Part shown: positions 38,515 through 48,479 of the stretch, piece by piece | Position numbering within the stretch: position 1 is the first letter of the stretch | How the letters are laid out: each line of letters begins with the position of its first letter | Assembly: GCF_902506435.1 (NCBI RefSeq) | Contig: NZ_LR733215.1 | Coordinates: 3,407,543-3,471,542, forward strand | DNA: 64,000 nucleotides | Origin: Nocardioides sp. AX2bis | GTDB lineage: Bacteria > Actinomycetota > Actinomycetes > Propionibacteriales > Nocardioidaceae | Direction of reading: 5' to 3' | Position numbers and translations under genes: made by a program | Notes under the pieces: generated by a model | Told to the model about the DNA's origin: nothing | The model's input: only the letters and a program-made list of their open reading frames with translations | The model's database searches: none

Positions 38515-38898
38515 TCACTTGACGGTGACGGACGCGCCGGCGCCCTCGAGCTGCTCCTTGGCCTTCTGAGCAGCCTCCTTGGTGGTCTTCTCGATGATCG
38601 CCTTGGGGGCCGACTCCACGAGCTCCTTGGCCTCCTTCAGTCCGAGGGAGGTCAGGGCGCGCACCTCCTTGATGACGTTGATCTTCTTCTCGCCGGCAGC
38701 CTCGAGGATGACGTCGAACTCGTCCTGCTCGGCGGCCTCCTCCGCGCCACCACCGGCGGCGGGGGCGGCGGCGACGGCGACCGGAGCGGCCGCGGTGACG
38801 CCGAAGGTGTCCTCGAACTGCTTCACGAACTCGGAGAGCTCGATCAGCGTCATCTCCTTGAACGCGTCGAGCAGCTCGTCGGTGCTGAGCTTCGCCAT
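38515..38898 (-). CDS. rplL: 50S ribosomal protein L7/L12
   Basis: 127 residues. The N-terminal dimerisation domain includes [20 protein letters not shown], followed by an Ala/Pro-rich hinge (about 37-55) and the globular C-terminal domain with [20 protein letters not shown], which contacts translation factors. It is the stalk protein binding L10. It is 81 bp downstream of rplJ and co-transcribed with it. Confidence 0.98.
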   Translation of the reverse strand: MAKLSTDELLDAFKEMTLIELSEFVKQFEDTFGVTAAAPVAVAAAPAAGGGAEEAAEQDEFDVILEAAGEKKINVIKEVRALTSLGLKEAKELVESAPKAIIEKTTKEAAQKAKEQLEGAGASVTVK

Positions 38899-38979
38899 GG
38901 TGGCGGTTCCTTCCAGTCGGTGGCCCGTGTCGGTCGACCCGGGCCGGGGGTTTGTCTTCGTCGGTGGTGAGCCGGGCCG

Positions 38980-39633
38980 TCAGGCCTCGGCGGTCTCGCC
39001 CTCGGCGGCGGGGGCGTCCTCGGCGGCCGCGGGGGCCACCTCGGTCTCCTCCGCGGTGTCGACGGGGGCCTCCTCGGCGGCAGCCGGCACGCCGGCACCA
39101 CCAGCGAGGATCGAGGGGTCCTCCGCAGCCTTGGCCTGCAGCGCACCCGCGACGCGGGCGGCCTGGCTGAGGGGGGCCTGGAACAGGGCGGCGGCGTTGG
39201 TGAGCGACGCGAGCATCGCGCCGGCCATCTTGCCGAGCAGCACCTCGCGCGACTCGAGGTCGGCCAGCTTGGCCACCTCGGACGCGTCCAGCGCAGCACC
39301 GTCCAGGTACCCGCCCTTGATGATCAGGGCGGGGTGAGCCTTGGCGAAGTCACGCAGGCCCTTGGCGGCCTCGACCACGTCACCGTTGATGAAGGCGATG
39401 GCGGTCGGACCGACGAGCAGCTCGTCGAACCCGGCCATGCCGGCCTCAGCGGCGGCGATCTTGGTCAGCGTGTTCTTGACCACGGCGTAGGAGGCGTCCT
39501 CACCCAAGGCGCGCCGCAGGTCCTGCAGCTCCTTGACGGTGAGACCGCGGTAATCAGTCAGGACAGCGCCGGCGGACTCGTTGAAAGACTCGACGATCTC
39601 CGCCACGGCTGCCTGCTTGTCTGGCCGCGCCAT
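38980..39633 (-). CDS. rplJ: 50S ribosomal protein L10
   Basis: 217 residues, longer than the usual 170-180 because of an Ala/Glu-rich tail (about 175-217) that is common in Propionibacteriales. The core includes [20 protein letters not shown] and KNTLTKIAA. It anchors L7/L12 dimers to 23S rRNA and with L12 can repress its own mRNA. ATG 39633 is preceded by AAGGAG. Confidence 0.97.
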   Translation of the reverse strand: MARPDKQAAVAEIVESFNESAGAVLTDYRGLTVKELQDLRRALGEDASYAVVKNTLTKIAAAEAGMAGFDELLVGPTAIAFINGDVVEAAKGLRDFAKAHPALIIKGGYLDGAALDASEVAKLADLESREVLLGKMAGAMLASLTNAAALFQAPLSQAARVAGALQAKAAEDPSILAGGAGVPAAAEEAPVDTAEETEVAPAAAEDAPAAEGETAEA

Positions 39634-39680
39634 GGGTCTCCTTCCGGTGGGCGACCACCGGGCGGGTCCTCAGATGCGAA

Positions 39681-39706
39681 ACGCCCCGAGCGCAGGCTCG
39701 GGGCGT
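39681..39706 (-). promoter_or_regulatory. Hairpin in the rplJ leader (candidate L10 leader/attenuator)
   Basis: A perfect 10-bp GC stem (39681-39690 with 39697-39706), then TTTC on the transcribed strand, about 48 bases before the rplJ start and inside the 295-bp gap 39634-39928. Ribosomal protein L10 leaders in many bacteria bind the L10-L12 complex. The rest of the leader was not matched to the consensus in detail. Confidence 0.5.
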
Positions 39707-39830
39707 GGACTGGCGCGGCGGGCATCCGCTGCGGGTCTGGCGACGTGGCCTGCGCTGGACGTCCGCTGCTGCGGAACCTTCGGTCCTGCCACGGGGACAG
39801 GACGACCGGCGGTCTCTGGTTGCGAGAGGA

Positions 39831-39859
39831 ACAGTACGCGGGGCGACCCCGCACACCAA
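39831..39859 (-). promoter_or_regulatory. Candidate promoter of rplJ-rplL
   Basis: TTGGTG (39859-39854) and TACTGT (39836-39831) on the minus strand with 17-base spacing. It would give a leader of about 190 bases containing the hairpin at 39681-39706. Confidence 0.5.
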
Positions 39860-39860
39860 A

Positions 39861-39895
39861 TCGGCCCGGCCACCCGCGAGGGGCGACCGGGCCGA
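39861..39895 (-). terminator. Terminator-type hairpin after rplA
   Basis: 15-base arms pair with two mismatches around a short loop, starting about 34 bases past the rplA stop and just upstream of the rplJ promoter candidate. Confidence 0.6.
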
Positions 39896-39928
39896 GGCCG
39901 TGCTGGTGGTGCTGGGTGGTGCGGTGGC

Positions 39929-40651
39929 TCAGACCTGCGGGGCGTCGTCGTCGCCGGCGACGTTGCGCACGCGGTTCGGGTCGACCTGGACGCCGGGGCC
40001 CATCGTGGTCGACAGCGTCACCTTGCGCACGTAGCGGCCCTTGGAGCTGGCCGGCTTGAGCCGCAGCACCTCCTCGAGGGCGGCGGCGTAGTTCTCCGCG
40101 AGCTGGGCCTCGTCGAAGGAGGCCTTGCCGATGATGAAGTGCAGGTTGGCGTGACGGTCCACGCGGAACTCGATCTTGCCGCCCTTGATGTCGGTCACGG
40201 CCTTGGCCGGGTCCGGGGTGACGGTGCCGGTCTTCGGGTTCGGCATCAGGCCACGGGGGCCGAGGACGCGGCCGAGGCGACCGACCTTGCCCATCATGTC
40301 CGGGGTGGCGACGACGGCGTCGAAGTCGAGGTAGCCGCCGGCCACCTTCTCGATCAGCTCGTCGGCGCCGACCTCGTCGGCGCCCGCGGCGCGGGCGGCC
40401 TCGGCCTTGTCACCGGCCGCGAACACCAGCACCTTGGCGGTCTTGCCGGTGCCGTGGGGCAGGTTGACGGTGCCGCGCACCATCTGGTCGGCCTTGCGGG
40501 GGTCGACCCCGAGGCGCATGACGACGTCGACGGTCTCGTCGAACTTCTTCTTGCTCGCGGTCTTGGCGATACCGATGGCCTTCAGGGGGCTGAAGACCTC
40601 GTCCCGGTCAAAGGACTCGGCCGCCGCGCGGTAGGTCTTGCTGCGCTGCAT
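39929..40651 (-). CDS. rplA: 50S ribosomal protein L1
   Basis: 240 residues from ATG 40651 (MQRSKTYR), the conserved start; the frame continues upstream without support. Diagnostic segments are [20 protein letters not shown] and [19 protein letters not shown]. It binds 23S rRNA at the L1 stalk and can act as a translational repressor of the rplK-rplA message. Downstream of rplK, 80 bp apart. Confidence 0.98.
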   Translation of the reverse strand: MQRSKTYRAAAESFDRDEVFSPLKAIGIAKTASKKKFDETVDVVMRLGVDPRKADQMVRGTVNLPHGTGKTAKVLVFAAGDKAEAARAAGADEVGADELIEKVAGGYLDFDAVVATPDMMGKVGRLGRVLGPRGLMPNPKTGTVTPDPAKAVTDIKGGKIEFRVDRHANLHFIIGKASFDEAQLAENYAAALEEVLRLKPASSKGRYVRKVTLSTTMGPGVQVDPNRVRNVAGDDDAPQV

Positions 40652-40731
40652 GTCTGGCTCTTCTCTTCTCGTTGTCGTCCAGGTGTGGTCGGCGGGCCAG
40701 CGCGGCCCTGCCACGGGGGTGGAGCGGTGGG

Positions 40732-41163
40732 TCAGTCGGTCGTGACGCCCATGGAACGGGCGGTGCCCTCGACGATCTTCATGGCGGCGTCGATGTCGTT
40801 GGCGTTCAGGTCCGGCAGCTTGGTCGTCGCGATCTCGCGCACCTGGTCCTTGGTCAGCTTGCCGACCTTCTCCTTGTGCGGGACGCCGGAGCCGCGCTGC
40901 AGGCCGGCGGCCTTCTTGATCAGCTCGGCGGCCGGCGGGGTCTTCGTGATGAAGGTGAAGGACCGGTCCTCGAAGATGGTGATCTCGACGGGGATCACGT
41001 TGCCGCGCATCGCCTCGGTCTGGGCGTTGTAGGCCTTGCAGAACTCCATGATGTTGACGCCGTGGGGGCCGAGCGCCGTACCGACCGGGGGCGCGGGGGT
41101 CGCGGCGCCGGCCTGCAGCTGCACCTTGACCAGCGCTGCGATCTTCTTCTTCTTGGGAGGCAT
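40732..41163 (-). CDS. rplK: 50S ribosomal protein L11
   Basis: 143 residues from ATG 41163. Signatures are [20 protein letters not shown] followed by [15 protein letters not shown], and a C-terminal RNA-binding domain ending in [12 protein letters not shown]. It binds the GTPase-associated centre of 23S rRNA, the thiostrepton site, and is needed for RelA-type stringent signalling. It follows nusG by 109 bp. Confidence 0.98.
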   Translation of the reverse strand: MPPKKKKIAALVKVQLQAGAATPAPPVGTALGPHGVNIMEFCKAYNAQTEAMRGNVIPVEITIFEDRSFTFITKTPPAAELIKKAAGLQRGSGVPHKEKVGKLTKDQVREIATTKLPDLNANDIDAAMKIVEGTARSMGVTTD

Positions 41164-41272
41164 GGTTTCTCTTTCTCTCTCGTGGTCATGACGAGGACTC
41201 GCGTCCTCTGCCACCTCGGGTGGTGCACGTCGTGCGCCGCGACCCGGGGCGTGGCCCGGGGCGCGGGGTGCC

Positions 41273-42136
41273 TCAGACCTTCTGGATCTGGCTGAAGCTC
41301 AGCTCGACCGGGGTCTCCCGGCCGAAGATCTCGACCAGCGCCTTGACGCGCTGGGACTCGGCGTTGATCTCGGTGATCGTCGCGTGCAGCGTGGCGAACG
41401 GACCGTCGACCACCATGACCGAGTCGCTGACGTCGAAGTCGGCGACCTCGACGGGGCGGGAGGACTTCGCAGCGCCGCCCTTGGACTTGTCGCCCTCGCC
41501 GGCGGCGGCCGCCGCGGCCTCGGCCTGGGCCACCACGGCGGGGGCGAGCATGTTCTCGACCTCGCTCATGCTCAGCGGCACGGGCTGGTGGCTGTGGCCC
41601 ACGAAGCCGGTGACCGACGGCGTGTGGCGCACGGCGGACCAGGACTCGTCGGTCAGGTCCATGCGGACCAGGACGTAACCGGGCAGGACGGTGCGCTTGA
41701 CCATCTTGCGCTGGCCGTTCTTGATCTCCGCGACCTCCTCGGTGGGGACCACGATCTCGTGGATGTAGTCCTCCATGTTCAAGGAGATGATGCGGTTCTC
41801 GAGGTTCTGGCGGACGCGGTTCTCCATGCCCGAGTAGGTGTGGACCACGAACCAGTCGCCCGGCTTGGCCCACAGCTCGCGGCGGAACTCCTCGAGGGGG
41901 TCGATCTCCTCGGGCTCGGCGTCCGCGTCGTCGACGGGGACCTCGTCGCCGTCGGCGAGGGCCTCCGCGCCGAGGGTGGCCTCGAGGTCGCCGTCCTCGG
42001 TGTGGTCGATCGGCTCGACGACCTCACCGGGCATCTCGACGGTCTCGACGAGTCCCTCGTTGCTGCTGTCCGTGAGGGCCTGGTCCTCGACCTGGTCCTC
42101 GACGTCCTGGTACTCCGACACTCGTTGCTCCATCAT
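41273..42136 (-). CDS. nusG: Transcription termination/antitermination factor NusG
   Basis: 287 residues. An acidic N-terminal extension of about 90 residues, usual in actinobacteria, precedes the NGN domain ([20 protein letters not shown], then [20 protein letters not shown]). A disordered Ala/Lys/Ser-rich insert separates it from the KOW domain ([17 protein letters not shown], then [17 protein letters not shown]). It binds the RNA polymerase clamp and couples to Rho or ribosomes. ATGs at 42136 and 42133 are both possible. It lies 40 bp after secE. Confidence 0.97.
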   Translation of the reverse strand: MMEQRVSEYQDVEDQVEDQALTDSSNEGLVETVEMPGEVVEPIDHTEDGDLEATLGAEALADGDEVPVDDADAEPEEIDPLEEFRRELWAKPGDWFVVHTYSGMENRVRQNLENRIISLNMEDYIHEIVVPTEEVAEIKNGQRKMVKRTVLPGYVLVRMDLTDESWSAVRHTPSVTGFVGHSHQPVPLSMSEVENMLAPAVVAQAEAAAAAAGEGDKSKGGAAKSSRPVEVADFDVSDSVMVVDGPFATLHATITEINAESQRVKALVEIFGRETPVELSFSQIQKV

Positions 42137-42176
42137 CAGGGGGTTCGTGGGGGCCGCGGCGGGCGCGGCCCTGGTC

Positions 42177-42437
42177 TCACTGCTCGGCGTTGCCGGTGAA
42201 GACCGCGAAGGCCAGCCGGCCGAACCCGAGGTCCAGGGCGGAGATCAGCGCCATCATCACGACGACGAAGACCATCACCACGAAGAAGTAGGTGACCAGC
42301 TGCTCCTGCGTCGGCCACACGACCTTGCGCAGCTCCGCGACGACCTGGCGGTAGAAGGTGACCAGGCTGGTGCGCTTGGGCTTGTCCTCGTCGGACCCGC
42401 CGTCACGCGACCCGCGCACGGTGTCGCTGTCCGCCAC
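42177..42437 (-). CDS. secE: Preprotein translocase subunit SecE
   Basis: 86 residues: a charged N-terminus, the conserved amphipathic helix [20 protein letters not shown] and one membrane helix ([20 protein letters not shown]). It clamps SecY in the translocon. The position between tRNA-Trp and nusG is the standard actinobacterial arrangement. Confidence 0.97.
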   Translation of the reverse strand: MADSDTVRGSRDGGSDEDKPKRTSLVTFYRQVVAELRKVVWPTQEQLVTYFFVVMVFVVVMMALISALDLGFGRLAFAVFTGNAEQ

Positions 42438-42505
42438 GTCGTCACACCTCTCGTCGTACGGCGACGACCCCCCTGGTCGGGGAGCCGGGCCGGCTTGGTT
42501 CTTCG

Positions 42506-42578
42506 CAGGGCACGAGGGACTTGAACCCCCAACCTTCGGTGTTGGAGACCGATGCTCTACCAGTTGAGCTAGTGCCCT
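42506..42578 (-). tRNA. tRNA-Trp (anticodon CCA)
   Basis: 73 bases with full cloverleaf: acceptor AGGGCAC/GTGCCCT, D-arm TAGCTCAACTGGTAGAGCA, anticodon loop CTCCAAC with CCA, T-arm GGTTCAAGTCC, discriminator G and no encoded CCA end. It lies just upstream of secE, as in other actinobacteria. Confidence 0.97.
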
Positions 42579-42663
42579 TCGGTGGTCCCGGGCCCCGCGT
42601 CAGCGCCTCACGTGTCCTGCTGCGAGGGCGTGCCGCATCATGGCGACGGGTCCACCGTGGTGG

Positions 42664-42694
42664 AGTCTACGGGCAAGGGGAACGGTGCGTCCAA
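42664..42694 (-). promoter_or_regulatory. Possible promoter for tRNA-Trp/secE
   Basis: TTGGAC (42694-42689) and TAGACT (42669-42664) on the minus strand, 19 bases apart and about 85 bases before the tRNA. The spacing is long, and it overlaps the UspA terminator hairpin. Confidence 0.3.
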
Positions 42695-42702
42695 ACGCAC
42701 CG
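42683..42702 (-). terminator. Hairpin after the UspA gene
   Basis: An 8-bp perfect stem, CGGTGCGT with ACGCACCG around CCAA, begins four bases past the UspA stop. Confidence 0.55.
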
Positions 42703-42705
42703 GGA

Positions 42706-43161
42706 CTAGCCCTTGCGCGCGGAGCGCACCACCAGCACCGGGCAGGGCGCGTACTGCTGGACCCGCTGGGCGGTGCTGCCCAGCAGCACCGTGTCGGACA
42801 GGCCCCGCCCGCCGCTGGCGATGACCACCAGGCCGGCGTCGAGCTGCTTGGCGGCCTTGATGATCTCCTTGGCCGGGGAGCCGGAGCGCAGCCGGGTGTG
42901 GACCTGGGGCCCCCACCCGTCGAACTCGGCCGCGACCGTGGCCAGCGCGGCCTGCGCGGCCTCGCGGAAGCCCGACTCCTGCGCGACCGCCGTGCGCTGC
43001 TCGGCCTCGCTGACGTCGTCGGCGAAGGCCACCGCCGCGAACGGCCGGATCACCGCGACCACCGAGACGTCGGCGATCTTCGCGGGGTCGGCGAAGGACT
43101 TCAGCTTGCGGGCGGCGGCCAACGACTGCTTGCTGCCGTCGGTGGTGACGATGACGTGCAT
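42706..43161 (-). CDS. Universal stress protein (UspA family)
   Basis: 151 residues, a single Usp domain. It begins [19 protein letters not shown] and ends with the nucleotide-binding signature [20 protein letters not shown] then CPVLVV, the G2XG9XG(S/T) pattern of ATP-binding members. It starts three bases after the permease gene stop, so the two are an operon. The role is stress or energy sensing, possibly of the permease. Confidence 0.9.
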   Translation of the reverse strand: MHVIVTTDGSKQSLAAARKLKSFADPAKIADVSVVAVIRPFAAVAFADDVSEAEQRTAVAQESGFREAAQAALATVAAEFDGWGPQVHTRLRSGSPAKEIIKAAKQLDAGLVVIASGGRGLSDTVLLGSTAQRVQQYAPCPVLVVRSARKG

Positions 43162-43164
43162 GGC

Positions 43165-44598
43165 TCAGGCTCCTCCGGTCGGGTCGGCGATGCTCGGCGG
43201 GGCGCCGGGCGGTCGGGTACGGCTGCCGAAGGCCTTCTCGGCGGCGAACAGCACGAGGCCGACGCCGATCAGGCCGCCGCACCACAGCAGCGAGGTCCAG
43301 TCGTCGACCACGACGTACACGGCGAGCACGACGTTGCCCACCAGGCCGACGGCCAGCAGCGGCGTCGGCGCCGTGAAGGTCGATCCGGAGCCGGTGTCGG
43401 GGTCCCCGCGCAGCTTGAGCGCGGAGACGATCACCAGGGCGTAGATGACCAGGAGCAGCAGCACGGTGACGTTGGCCAGCGTGGTGATGAGGTCGATGTC
43501 CAGGCCGAGCCGGGTGAGGACGTCACCGACGACGAGCAGGCCGACGACCACGACCGCCGACAGGATCAGCGCCACCCAGGGGCTGCGTCGCGTGGGGTGG
43601 ACCTTGGCGAACACACCGGGCACGACGTCCTCGCGGGCCATGCCGTAGAGGATCCGCGACTGGGTGACCACCGCGACCAGGGTGGTGTTGGTGATGGCGA
43701 CCATCGCGATGATCGCGAACAGCGTCACCGAGACCGGCAGCACGTCGGCCTTGACCACCTCGAGCAGGGAGGGCTCGCCGGCGTCGGAGGCGGCCGCGAG
43801 GGTCCCGGCGCCGACGACCAGCTCGGCGGTCATCGCGACCAGGACGTAGATGACGCCGGCGCAGATCATCCCGCCGACCAGGGCCTTGGGGAACGTCTTC
43901 GCGGGGTCGACGGTCTCCTCGGCCACGTTGGCGGCGTTCTCGAAGCCCGTCATCGCGAAGAAGGCCAGCGCCACCCCCGCCACGATCGCCCAGGTGACGC
44001 TGCCGTCGGTCGAGAACTCGGTCAGCCCGCCGAAGTCCGCGTCGCCGCGGGCCACGAAGACGACACCGATGGCCAGCACGATGACCAGGCCGGCGACCTC
44101 GACGACCGTCATCACCATGTTGATGACCACCGACTCGGTGATGCCGATGTAGTTGACGACCGCGAGCACCAGGATGAAGGCGACCGAGACCAGGAGCGCG
44201 GGCGGCAGCGTCCAGACCGAGTCGAAGTACGTCGCGAACCCGGTCGCCAGCGAACCGGCCGCGGCGAAGACCGCGCTGAGGGCGCAGATCGTGACCACGA
44301 AGGTCAGCGTGCGGTTCTTGAAGGCCTTGTTGACGTAGAGCGCGGCCCCCGCGGCCTGCGGGTACTTGGTGACCAGCTCGGCGTAGGCCAGCCCGGTGAT
44401 CGTGGCGACGGTGACGCCGACGCCGAAGGCGATCCAGAACGCCCCGCCCACCACTGCGGCCACCGCACCGATCAGCACGTAGATGCCGGACCCGAGCACG
44501 TCGCCGAGCACGTAGAAGAAGAGCAGGCGCCCGGTGATCGACCTCTTGAGGTCGCTGTCACCGCCGGGTCCGGCACTGGTCGTGGGTTCTGCCGTCAT
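43165..44598 (-). CDS. APC superfamily amino-acid permease
   Basis: 477 residues, twelve predicted helices. The first helix carries [20 protein letters not shown], the glycine-rich substrate motif of APC transporters, and [20 protein letters not shown] is the conserved helix 6 region. ATG 44598 is chosen because GGGAGC lies six bases upstream. It imports an amino acid or polyamine with protons; the substrate cannot be read from the sequence. It is followed directly by a UspA gene. Confidence 0.88.
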   Translation of the reverse strand: MTAEPTTSAGPGGDSDLKRSITGRLLFFYVLGDVLGSGIYVLIGAVAAVVGGAFWIAFGVGVTVATITGLAYAELVTKYPQAAGAALYVNKAFKNRTLTFVVTICALSAVFAAAGSLATGFATYFDSVWTLPPALLVSVAFILVLAVVNYIGITESVVINMVMTVVEVAGLVIVLAIGVVFVARGDADFGGLTEFSTDGSVTWAIVAGVALAFFAMTGFENAANVAEETVDPAKTFPKALVGGMICAGVIYVLVAMTAELVVGAGTLAAASDAGEPSLLEVVKADVLPVSVTLFAIIAMVAITNTTLVAVVTQSRILYGMAREDVVPGVFAKVHPTRRSPWVALILSAVVVVGLLVVGDVLTRLGLDIDLITTLANVTVLLLLVIYALVIVSALKLRGDPDTGSGSTFTAPTPLLAVGLVGNVVLAVYVVVDDWTSLLWCGGLIGVGLVLFAAEKAFGSRTRPPGAPPSIADPTGGA

Positions 44599-44706
44599 AC
44601 GTGCTCCCGGGTGCATCGAGTGGTCGGCGGTGATCCGTCATCCGACCGGTCCCACGCACCGATGTCAACGGCCCTCCCCGGTGACCTCGCCTCTACGATG
44701 GCGCGC

Positions 44707-45927
44707 ATGAGCTCCCCAGAAGCCGTCAGCCCCCGCGAGCGCCGCGTCTCCGAGCGGGTCGGTGCGATCGCCGAGTCCGCGACGCTGAAGGTCGACTCCA
44801 AGGCCAAGGCGCTCAAGGCCGAAGGCCGCCCGGTGGTCGGGTTCGGCGCCGGCGAGCCGGACTTCCCGACCCCGCCCTACGTCGTGGACGCCGCGGTCGA
44901 GGCCTGCCGCGACCCGCGCAACCACCGCTACTCCCCCGCCGGCGGCCTGCCCGAGCTGAAGCAGGCCATCGTCGACAAGACCCGTCGCGACAGCGGCCTG
45001 GTCGTCGAGCCGGCGCAGGTGCTGGTCACCAACGGCGGCAAGCAGGCCATCTACGGCGCCTTCGCCGCGATGCTCGACCCGGGCGACGAGGTGATCCTGC
45101 CGGCGCCGTACTGGACCACCTACCCCGAGGCGATCGCCCTGGCCGGCGGCCGCCCGGTCGAGGTGCTGGCCGACGAGACCCAGGACTACAAGGTGACGGT
45201 GGCCCAGCTCGAGGCCGCGCGCACCGAGCGTACGAAGGTGCTCCTCTTCGTCTCGCCCTCCAACCCGACCGGCGCGGTCTACACCGCCGACGAGATCCGC
45301 GAGATCGGCGCCTGGGTGGCCGAGCACGAGCTGTGGGTGCTGACCGACGAGATCTACGAGCACCTGGTCTACGACGGCGTCGAGACCGGCTCGATGCCGG
45401 TGCTGTGCCCCGACCTGGTCGACCAGTGCGTGGTCGTCAACGGCGTGGCCAAGACCTACGCGATGACCGGCTGGCGGGTCGGCTGGATGATCGGCCCGAA
45501 GGACGTCGTCAAGGCGGCCACCAACCTGCAGTCGCACGCGACCTCGAATGTCGCCAACGTCTCGCAGCGCGCGGCGATCGCCGCCCTGACCGGCGACCTG
45601 ACCGCGGTCGAGGAGATGAAGACGGCCTTCGACCGGCGCCGACGGCTGATCGTGTCGATGCTCAACGAGATCGACGGCGTCGTCTGCCCCACGCCGCTCG
45701 GGGCGTTCTACGCCTACCCGTCGGTCAAGGTCCTGCTCGGCCGCGAGCACGGCGGCGTCCGCATCGACACCTCCGCCGAGCTGGCCGAGTGGATCCTGGA
45801 GCAGGCCGAGGTGGCGGTGGTGCCGGGCGAGGCGTTCGGGTCGCCGGGCTACCTGCGGCTGTCCTACGCCCTGGGCGACGAGGACCTGGTCGAGGGCGTC
45901 AGCCGGCTGCAGAAGCTCCTCGGCTGA
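44707..45927 (+). CDS. Aspartate aminotransferase-type PLP enzyme (class I)
   Basis: 406 residues. Motifs are [47 protein letters not shown] (the cofactor aspartate lies further on in [10 protein letters not shown]) and the Schiff-base Lys249 in [16 protein letters not shown]. The family transfers amino groups between aspartate, or another amino acid, and 2-oxoglutarate. An in-frame ATG at 44698 would add three residues; neither start has a good Shine-Dalgarno. It is divergent from the permease and ends one base before the adenosine deaminase start. Confidence 0.9.
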   Translation: MSSPEAVSPRERRVSERVGAIAESATLKVDSKAKALKAEGRPVVGFGAGEPDFPTPPYVVDAAVEACRDPRNHRYSPAGGLPELKQAIVDKTRRDSGLVVEPAQVLVTNGGKQAIYGAFAAMLDPGDEVILPAPYWTTYPEAIALAGGRPVEVLADETQDYKVTVAQLEAARTERTKVLLFVSPSNPTGAVYTADEIREIGAWVAEHELWVLTDEIYEHLVYDGVETGSMPVLCPDLVDQCVVVNGVAKTYAMTGWRVGWMIGPKDVVKAATNLQSHATSNVANVSQRAAIAALTGDLTAVEEMKTAFDRRRRLIVSMLNEIDGVVCPTPLGAFYAYPSVKVLLGREHGGVRIDTSAELAEWILEQAEVAVVPGEAFGSPGYLRLSYALGDEDLVEGVSRLQKLLG

Positions 45928-45928
45928 C

Positions 45929-46990
45929 GTGGGTCTCGAGACGTTCGCTGGCGCTCACCCCTCGACCAACGCGGCCCGCGACGTCCGGACGCTGCCGAAG
46001 GCGCACCTGCACCTGCACTTCACCGGGTCGATGCGGCACGGCACCCTGCTCGAGCTCGCGGAGCGGGACGGGATCGCGCTGCCCGACTCGCTGGTCTCCG
46101 GGTGGCCGCCGCAGCTGAGCGCGGCCGACGAGAAGGGCTGGTTCCGCTTCCAGCGCCTCTACGACGTCGCGCGGTCGGTGCTGCGCACCGAGGACGACGT
46201 GCGCCGCCTGGTGCGCGAGGCGGCCGAGGACGACGCGGCCGACGGCGGCGGGTGGCTGGAGATCCAGGTCGACCCCAGCGGCTACGCCGCCCGGTTCGGC
46301 GGGATCACCGCCTTCCTCGACCTGGTCCTCGACGCCACCCGGGAGGCCGCGGCCGCCACCGGTGTCGGGATCGCGGCGGTGGTGGCGGCCAACCGCACCC
46401 GCCACCCGCTCGACGCACGCACCCTGGCCCGCCTCGCCGCGCAGTACGCCGGGCGCGGCGTGGTCGGGTTCGGGCTGTCCAACGACGAGCGACGTGGCAC
46501 CACCACCGACTTCGCGCCGGCCTTCGCCATCGCCGGGCGCGCCGGCCTGCTGCTGCTGCCGCACGGCGGCGAGCTGCGCGGCCCCGAGCACGTGCGGACC
46601 TGCCTGGACGCGCTGCGGCCGGCCCGCCTGGGGCACGGCGTCCGCTCGGCCGAGGACCCCGACCTGCTGGCCCGGGTGGTCGACGCAGGCATCGCGCTCG
46701 AGGTCTGCCCGGTCTCCAACGTCTCGCTCGGCGTCTACTCCGACCTGTCCTCGGTGCCCGTGCCGACACTGCTCGCGGCGGGGGCCACCGTCGCCCTGGG
46801 CTCCGACGACCCGCTGCTCTTCGGCTCCCGGCTGGCCGGGCAGTACGCCACCATGCGCGCCGCCCACGACCTCGACGACACCGCCCTGGCCGGCCTGGCC
46901 CGGATGTCGGTGCAGGCCAGCGCGGCCCCCGACGACGTCCGGGCGCGGCTGCTCCGCGGCATCGACGACTGGCTGGCCACCCCGGCCTGA
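45929..46990 (+). CDS. Adenosine deaminase
   Basis: 353 residues of the Add family. Zinc ligands are HLHLH (residues 26-30), the later HGGE contains the catalytic Glu region, GHGVR gives another His and LGSDDPLLF holds the final Asp pair. It converts adenosine or a related aminopurine to inosine. The first about 14 residues (GLETFAGAHPSTN) are encoded by a copy of the dispersed 53-bp repeat family; homologous sequence begins at about RDVRTLPKAH. No other start codon lies between GTG 45929 and that point, so translation seems to begin in or beside the repeat. Confidence 0.85.
   Translation: MGLETFAGAHPSTNAARDVRTLPKAHLHLHFTGSMRHGTLLELAERDGIALPDSLVSGWPPQLSAADEKGWFRFQRLYDVARSVLRTEDDVRRLVREAAEDDAADGGGWLEIQVDPSGYAARFGGITAFLDLVLDATREAAAATGVGIAAVVAANRTRHPLDARTLARLAAQYAGRGVVGFGLSNDERRGTTTDFAPAFAIAGRAGLLLLPHGGELRGPEHVRTCLDALRPARLGHGVRSAEDPDLLARVVDAGIALEVCPVSNVSLGVYSDLSSVPVPTLLAAGATVALGSDDPLLFGSRLAGQYATMRAAHDLDDTALAGLARMSVQASAAPDDVRARLLRGIDDWLATPA
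45932..45969 (-). repeat. Solitary copy of the 53-bp family inside a gene start
   Basis: It matches the reverse complement of the 51786-52240 repeat unit over about 38 bases, reading GGTCTCGAGACGTTCGCTGG onward, with several substitutions. It lies directly after the GTG of the adenosine deaminase gene. Confidence 0.75.
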
Positions 46991-47027
46991 CCTCGGCGGC
47001 CTGACCCCGACGGCCTGGCCTCGGGAG

Positions 47028-47621
47028 CTAGACCGGGCGCAGCGGCCGGACCCGGAGCTGGTCGCCGGACCAGGGCTGCTCCTCCTCGCCGACGCGGGTG
47101 GTGACGACCTGGAGGGTGCCGCGGGCGCGCGCCGGGGCGGCGCACGGCGCCGGGACCCGGGCCACGACCGTGGCGGACCGCTCGGCCCGGGAGACGCCGA
47201 CCTCGCAGGTGACCTCGGGCTCGGCGTCGCCGTCGGTCGTCCGGCTGGCCACGAACGGCCGCTGGTCGGGCACCGAGGTCAGGAAGACCCTCGTCAGGCC
47301 GTCGTCGTCCCGGTCGCGCAGCCGCACCACCACCAGCTGGTCCCACCGCGCGTCGACGGGTGCCAGCCGGGCGAGGTCGACCGCGAGACGCAGGCCGCCC
47401 GCACCGGTGCGGCGCACCTCCAGGCCGCCGAGGTCGATGCTGCGCCGGTTCCGGTCCGACAGACCGGCGACGTCGCGGTCGATGCTGACGTCCCCGGCCG
47501 GGTCCGAGGAGGTGGACACCACCTCGGCCGCGGCGGACGGGCCGGCGGCCAGGAGCGGGAGCATCAGGGAGCCCGCGAGGGTCACGGCGAGGGCTGGGGA
47601 CGGCGAGAGGGCGGAACGCAC
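47028..47621 (-). CDS. Secreted protein of unknown function
   Basis: 197 residues from GTG 47621, which has GGGGGAGG eight bases upstream. A Sec signal peptide (SALSPSPALAVTLAGSLMLP, cleavage likely after PSAAA) is followed by a beta-rich domain with a DPAGDVSIDRD-like start, found in several secreted actinobacterial proteins. Two cysteines (TCEVG and PAPCAAP) could form a disulfide. No catalytic motif is recognised. It is divergent from the phosphotransferase gene at 47699, 77 bp apart. Confidence 0.7.
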   Translation of the reverse strand: MRSALSPSPALAVTLAGSLMLPLLAAGPSAAAEVVSTSSDPAGDVSIDRDVAGLSDRNRRSIDLGGLEVRRTGAGGLRLAVDLARLAPVDARWDQLVVVRLRDRDDDGLTRVFLTSVPDQRPFVASRTTDGDAEPEVTCEVGVSRAERSATVVARVPAPCAAPARARGTLQVVTTRVGEEEQPWSGDQLRVRPLRPV

Positions 47622-47698
47622 GGCGACAACCTCCCCCGGTGCCCGGGTCCTCCGCAAGCCCTCGGCCCGACGGGCGGGCCGTGGTTGACTCGATCGCG

Positions 47699-48463
47699 AT
47701 GGACGAGGTCGAGGTCCCCCTGACCGGGGGCGAGGTGAACGAGGTCGTCCGGATCGGCGACACCGTCCACCGCACCGCCGGGGCGTGGACCCCGAGCGTC
47801 CAGCGGGTGCTGGCACACCTCCGCCGCGAGGGCTTCGACCTGGCCCCGGCACCGCTCGGCACCGACGACCGCGGTCGTGAGGTCGTCTCGTGGCTGCCCG
47901 GGACCACCGCCGCACGCCCGTGGCCGGCGGTGCTGCTCCGCGAGGAGGGCGTGCACCAGGCCGCGGCCGCGGTGGTGCGGCTGGGCGGGGCACTGGCGAC
48001 GTACGAGGTGCGACCCGACGACGTGTGGCGCCACGGCGGGGTGCCGGGCGCGCGCAGCACCACGCTGCGGCACGGCGACCTCGGGCTGTGGAACACGGTC
48101 TGGAGCGGTGACCGGCTGACCGGGATCATCGACTGGGACTACCTCGAGCCCGCGCCGCCGCTGTGGGACCTCGCGCAGCTCTGCTGGTACGTCCTGCCGG
48201 TGCGGCCGACCCGGTGGGCCGACTGCGGGTTCGACGGCGAGCCCGACCTCGACCGGCGCCTCGCCGTGGTCGCCGAGCACGCCCGCTGCCGCCCACGGGA
48301 CCTGCTCGAGGTGCTCGACGCGCTGATGGGCCTCGACCTCGAGCGCACCCTGACCCGCGGCGCGGCCGGCGTGCACCCGTGGCGGCACTTCCTCGACGCG
48401 GGCTTCCCCCGGGACATCGGCACCGACCGGGCCTTCCTGCGGGAGCGGTGGCTGCGCACCTGA
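47699..48463 (+). CDS. APH-type phosphotransferase
   Basis: 254 residues. The kinase catalytic loop is LRHGDLGLWN (HGD, with the catalytic Asp) and the metal site is IIDWDYLEPAPPLWDL, both typical of the aminoglycoside/choline phosphotransferase superfamily. The N-terminal lobe is short. Substrates range from antibiotics to sugars and choline, so resistance should not be assumed. ATG 47699 is chosen; upstream in-frame codons lack support. It is convergent with murB, 16 bp apart. Confidence 0.82.
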   Translation: MDEVEVPLTGGEVNEVVRIGDTVHRTAGAWTPSVQRVLAHLRREGFDLAPAPLGTDDRGREVVSWLPGTTAARPWPAVLLREEGVHQAAAAVVRLGGALATYEVRPDDVWRHGGVPGARSTTLRHGDLGLWNTVWSGDRLTGIIDWDYLEPAPPLWDLAQLCWYVLPVRPTRWADCGFDGEPDLDRRLAVVAEHARCRPRDLLEVLDALMGLDLERTLTRGAAGVHPWRHFLDAGFPRDIGTDRAFLRERWLRT

Positions 48464-48479
48464 CACCCGCAGGGACGGC

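Noticed and set aside
47699-48463. Antibiotic-resistance phosphotransferase
   Set aside because: The HGD and IIDWD motifs show only the superfamily; nothing indicates an aminoglycoside substrate.
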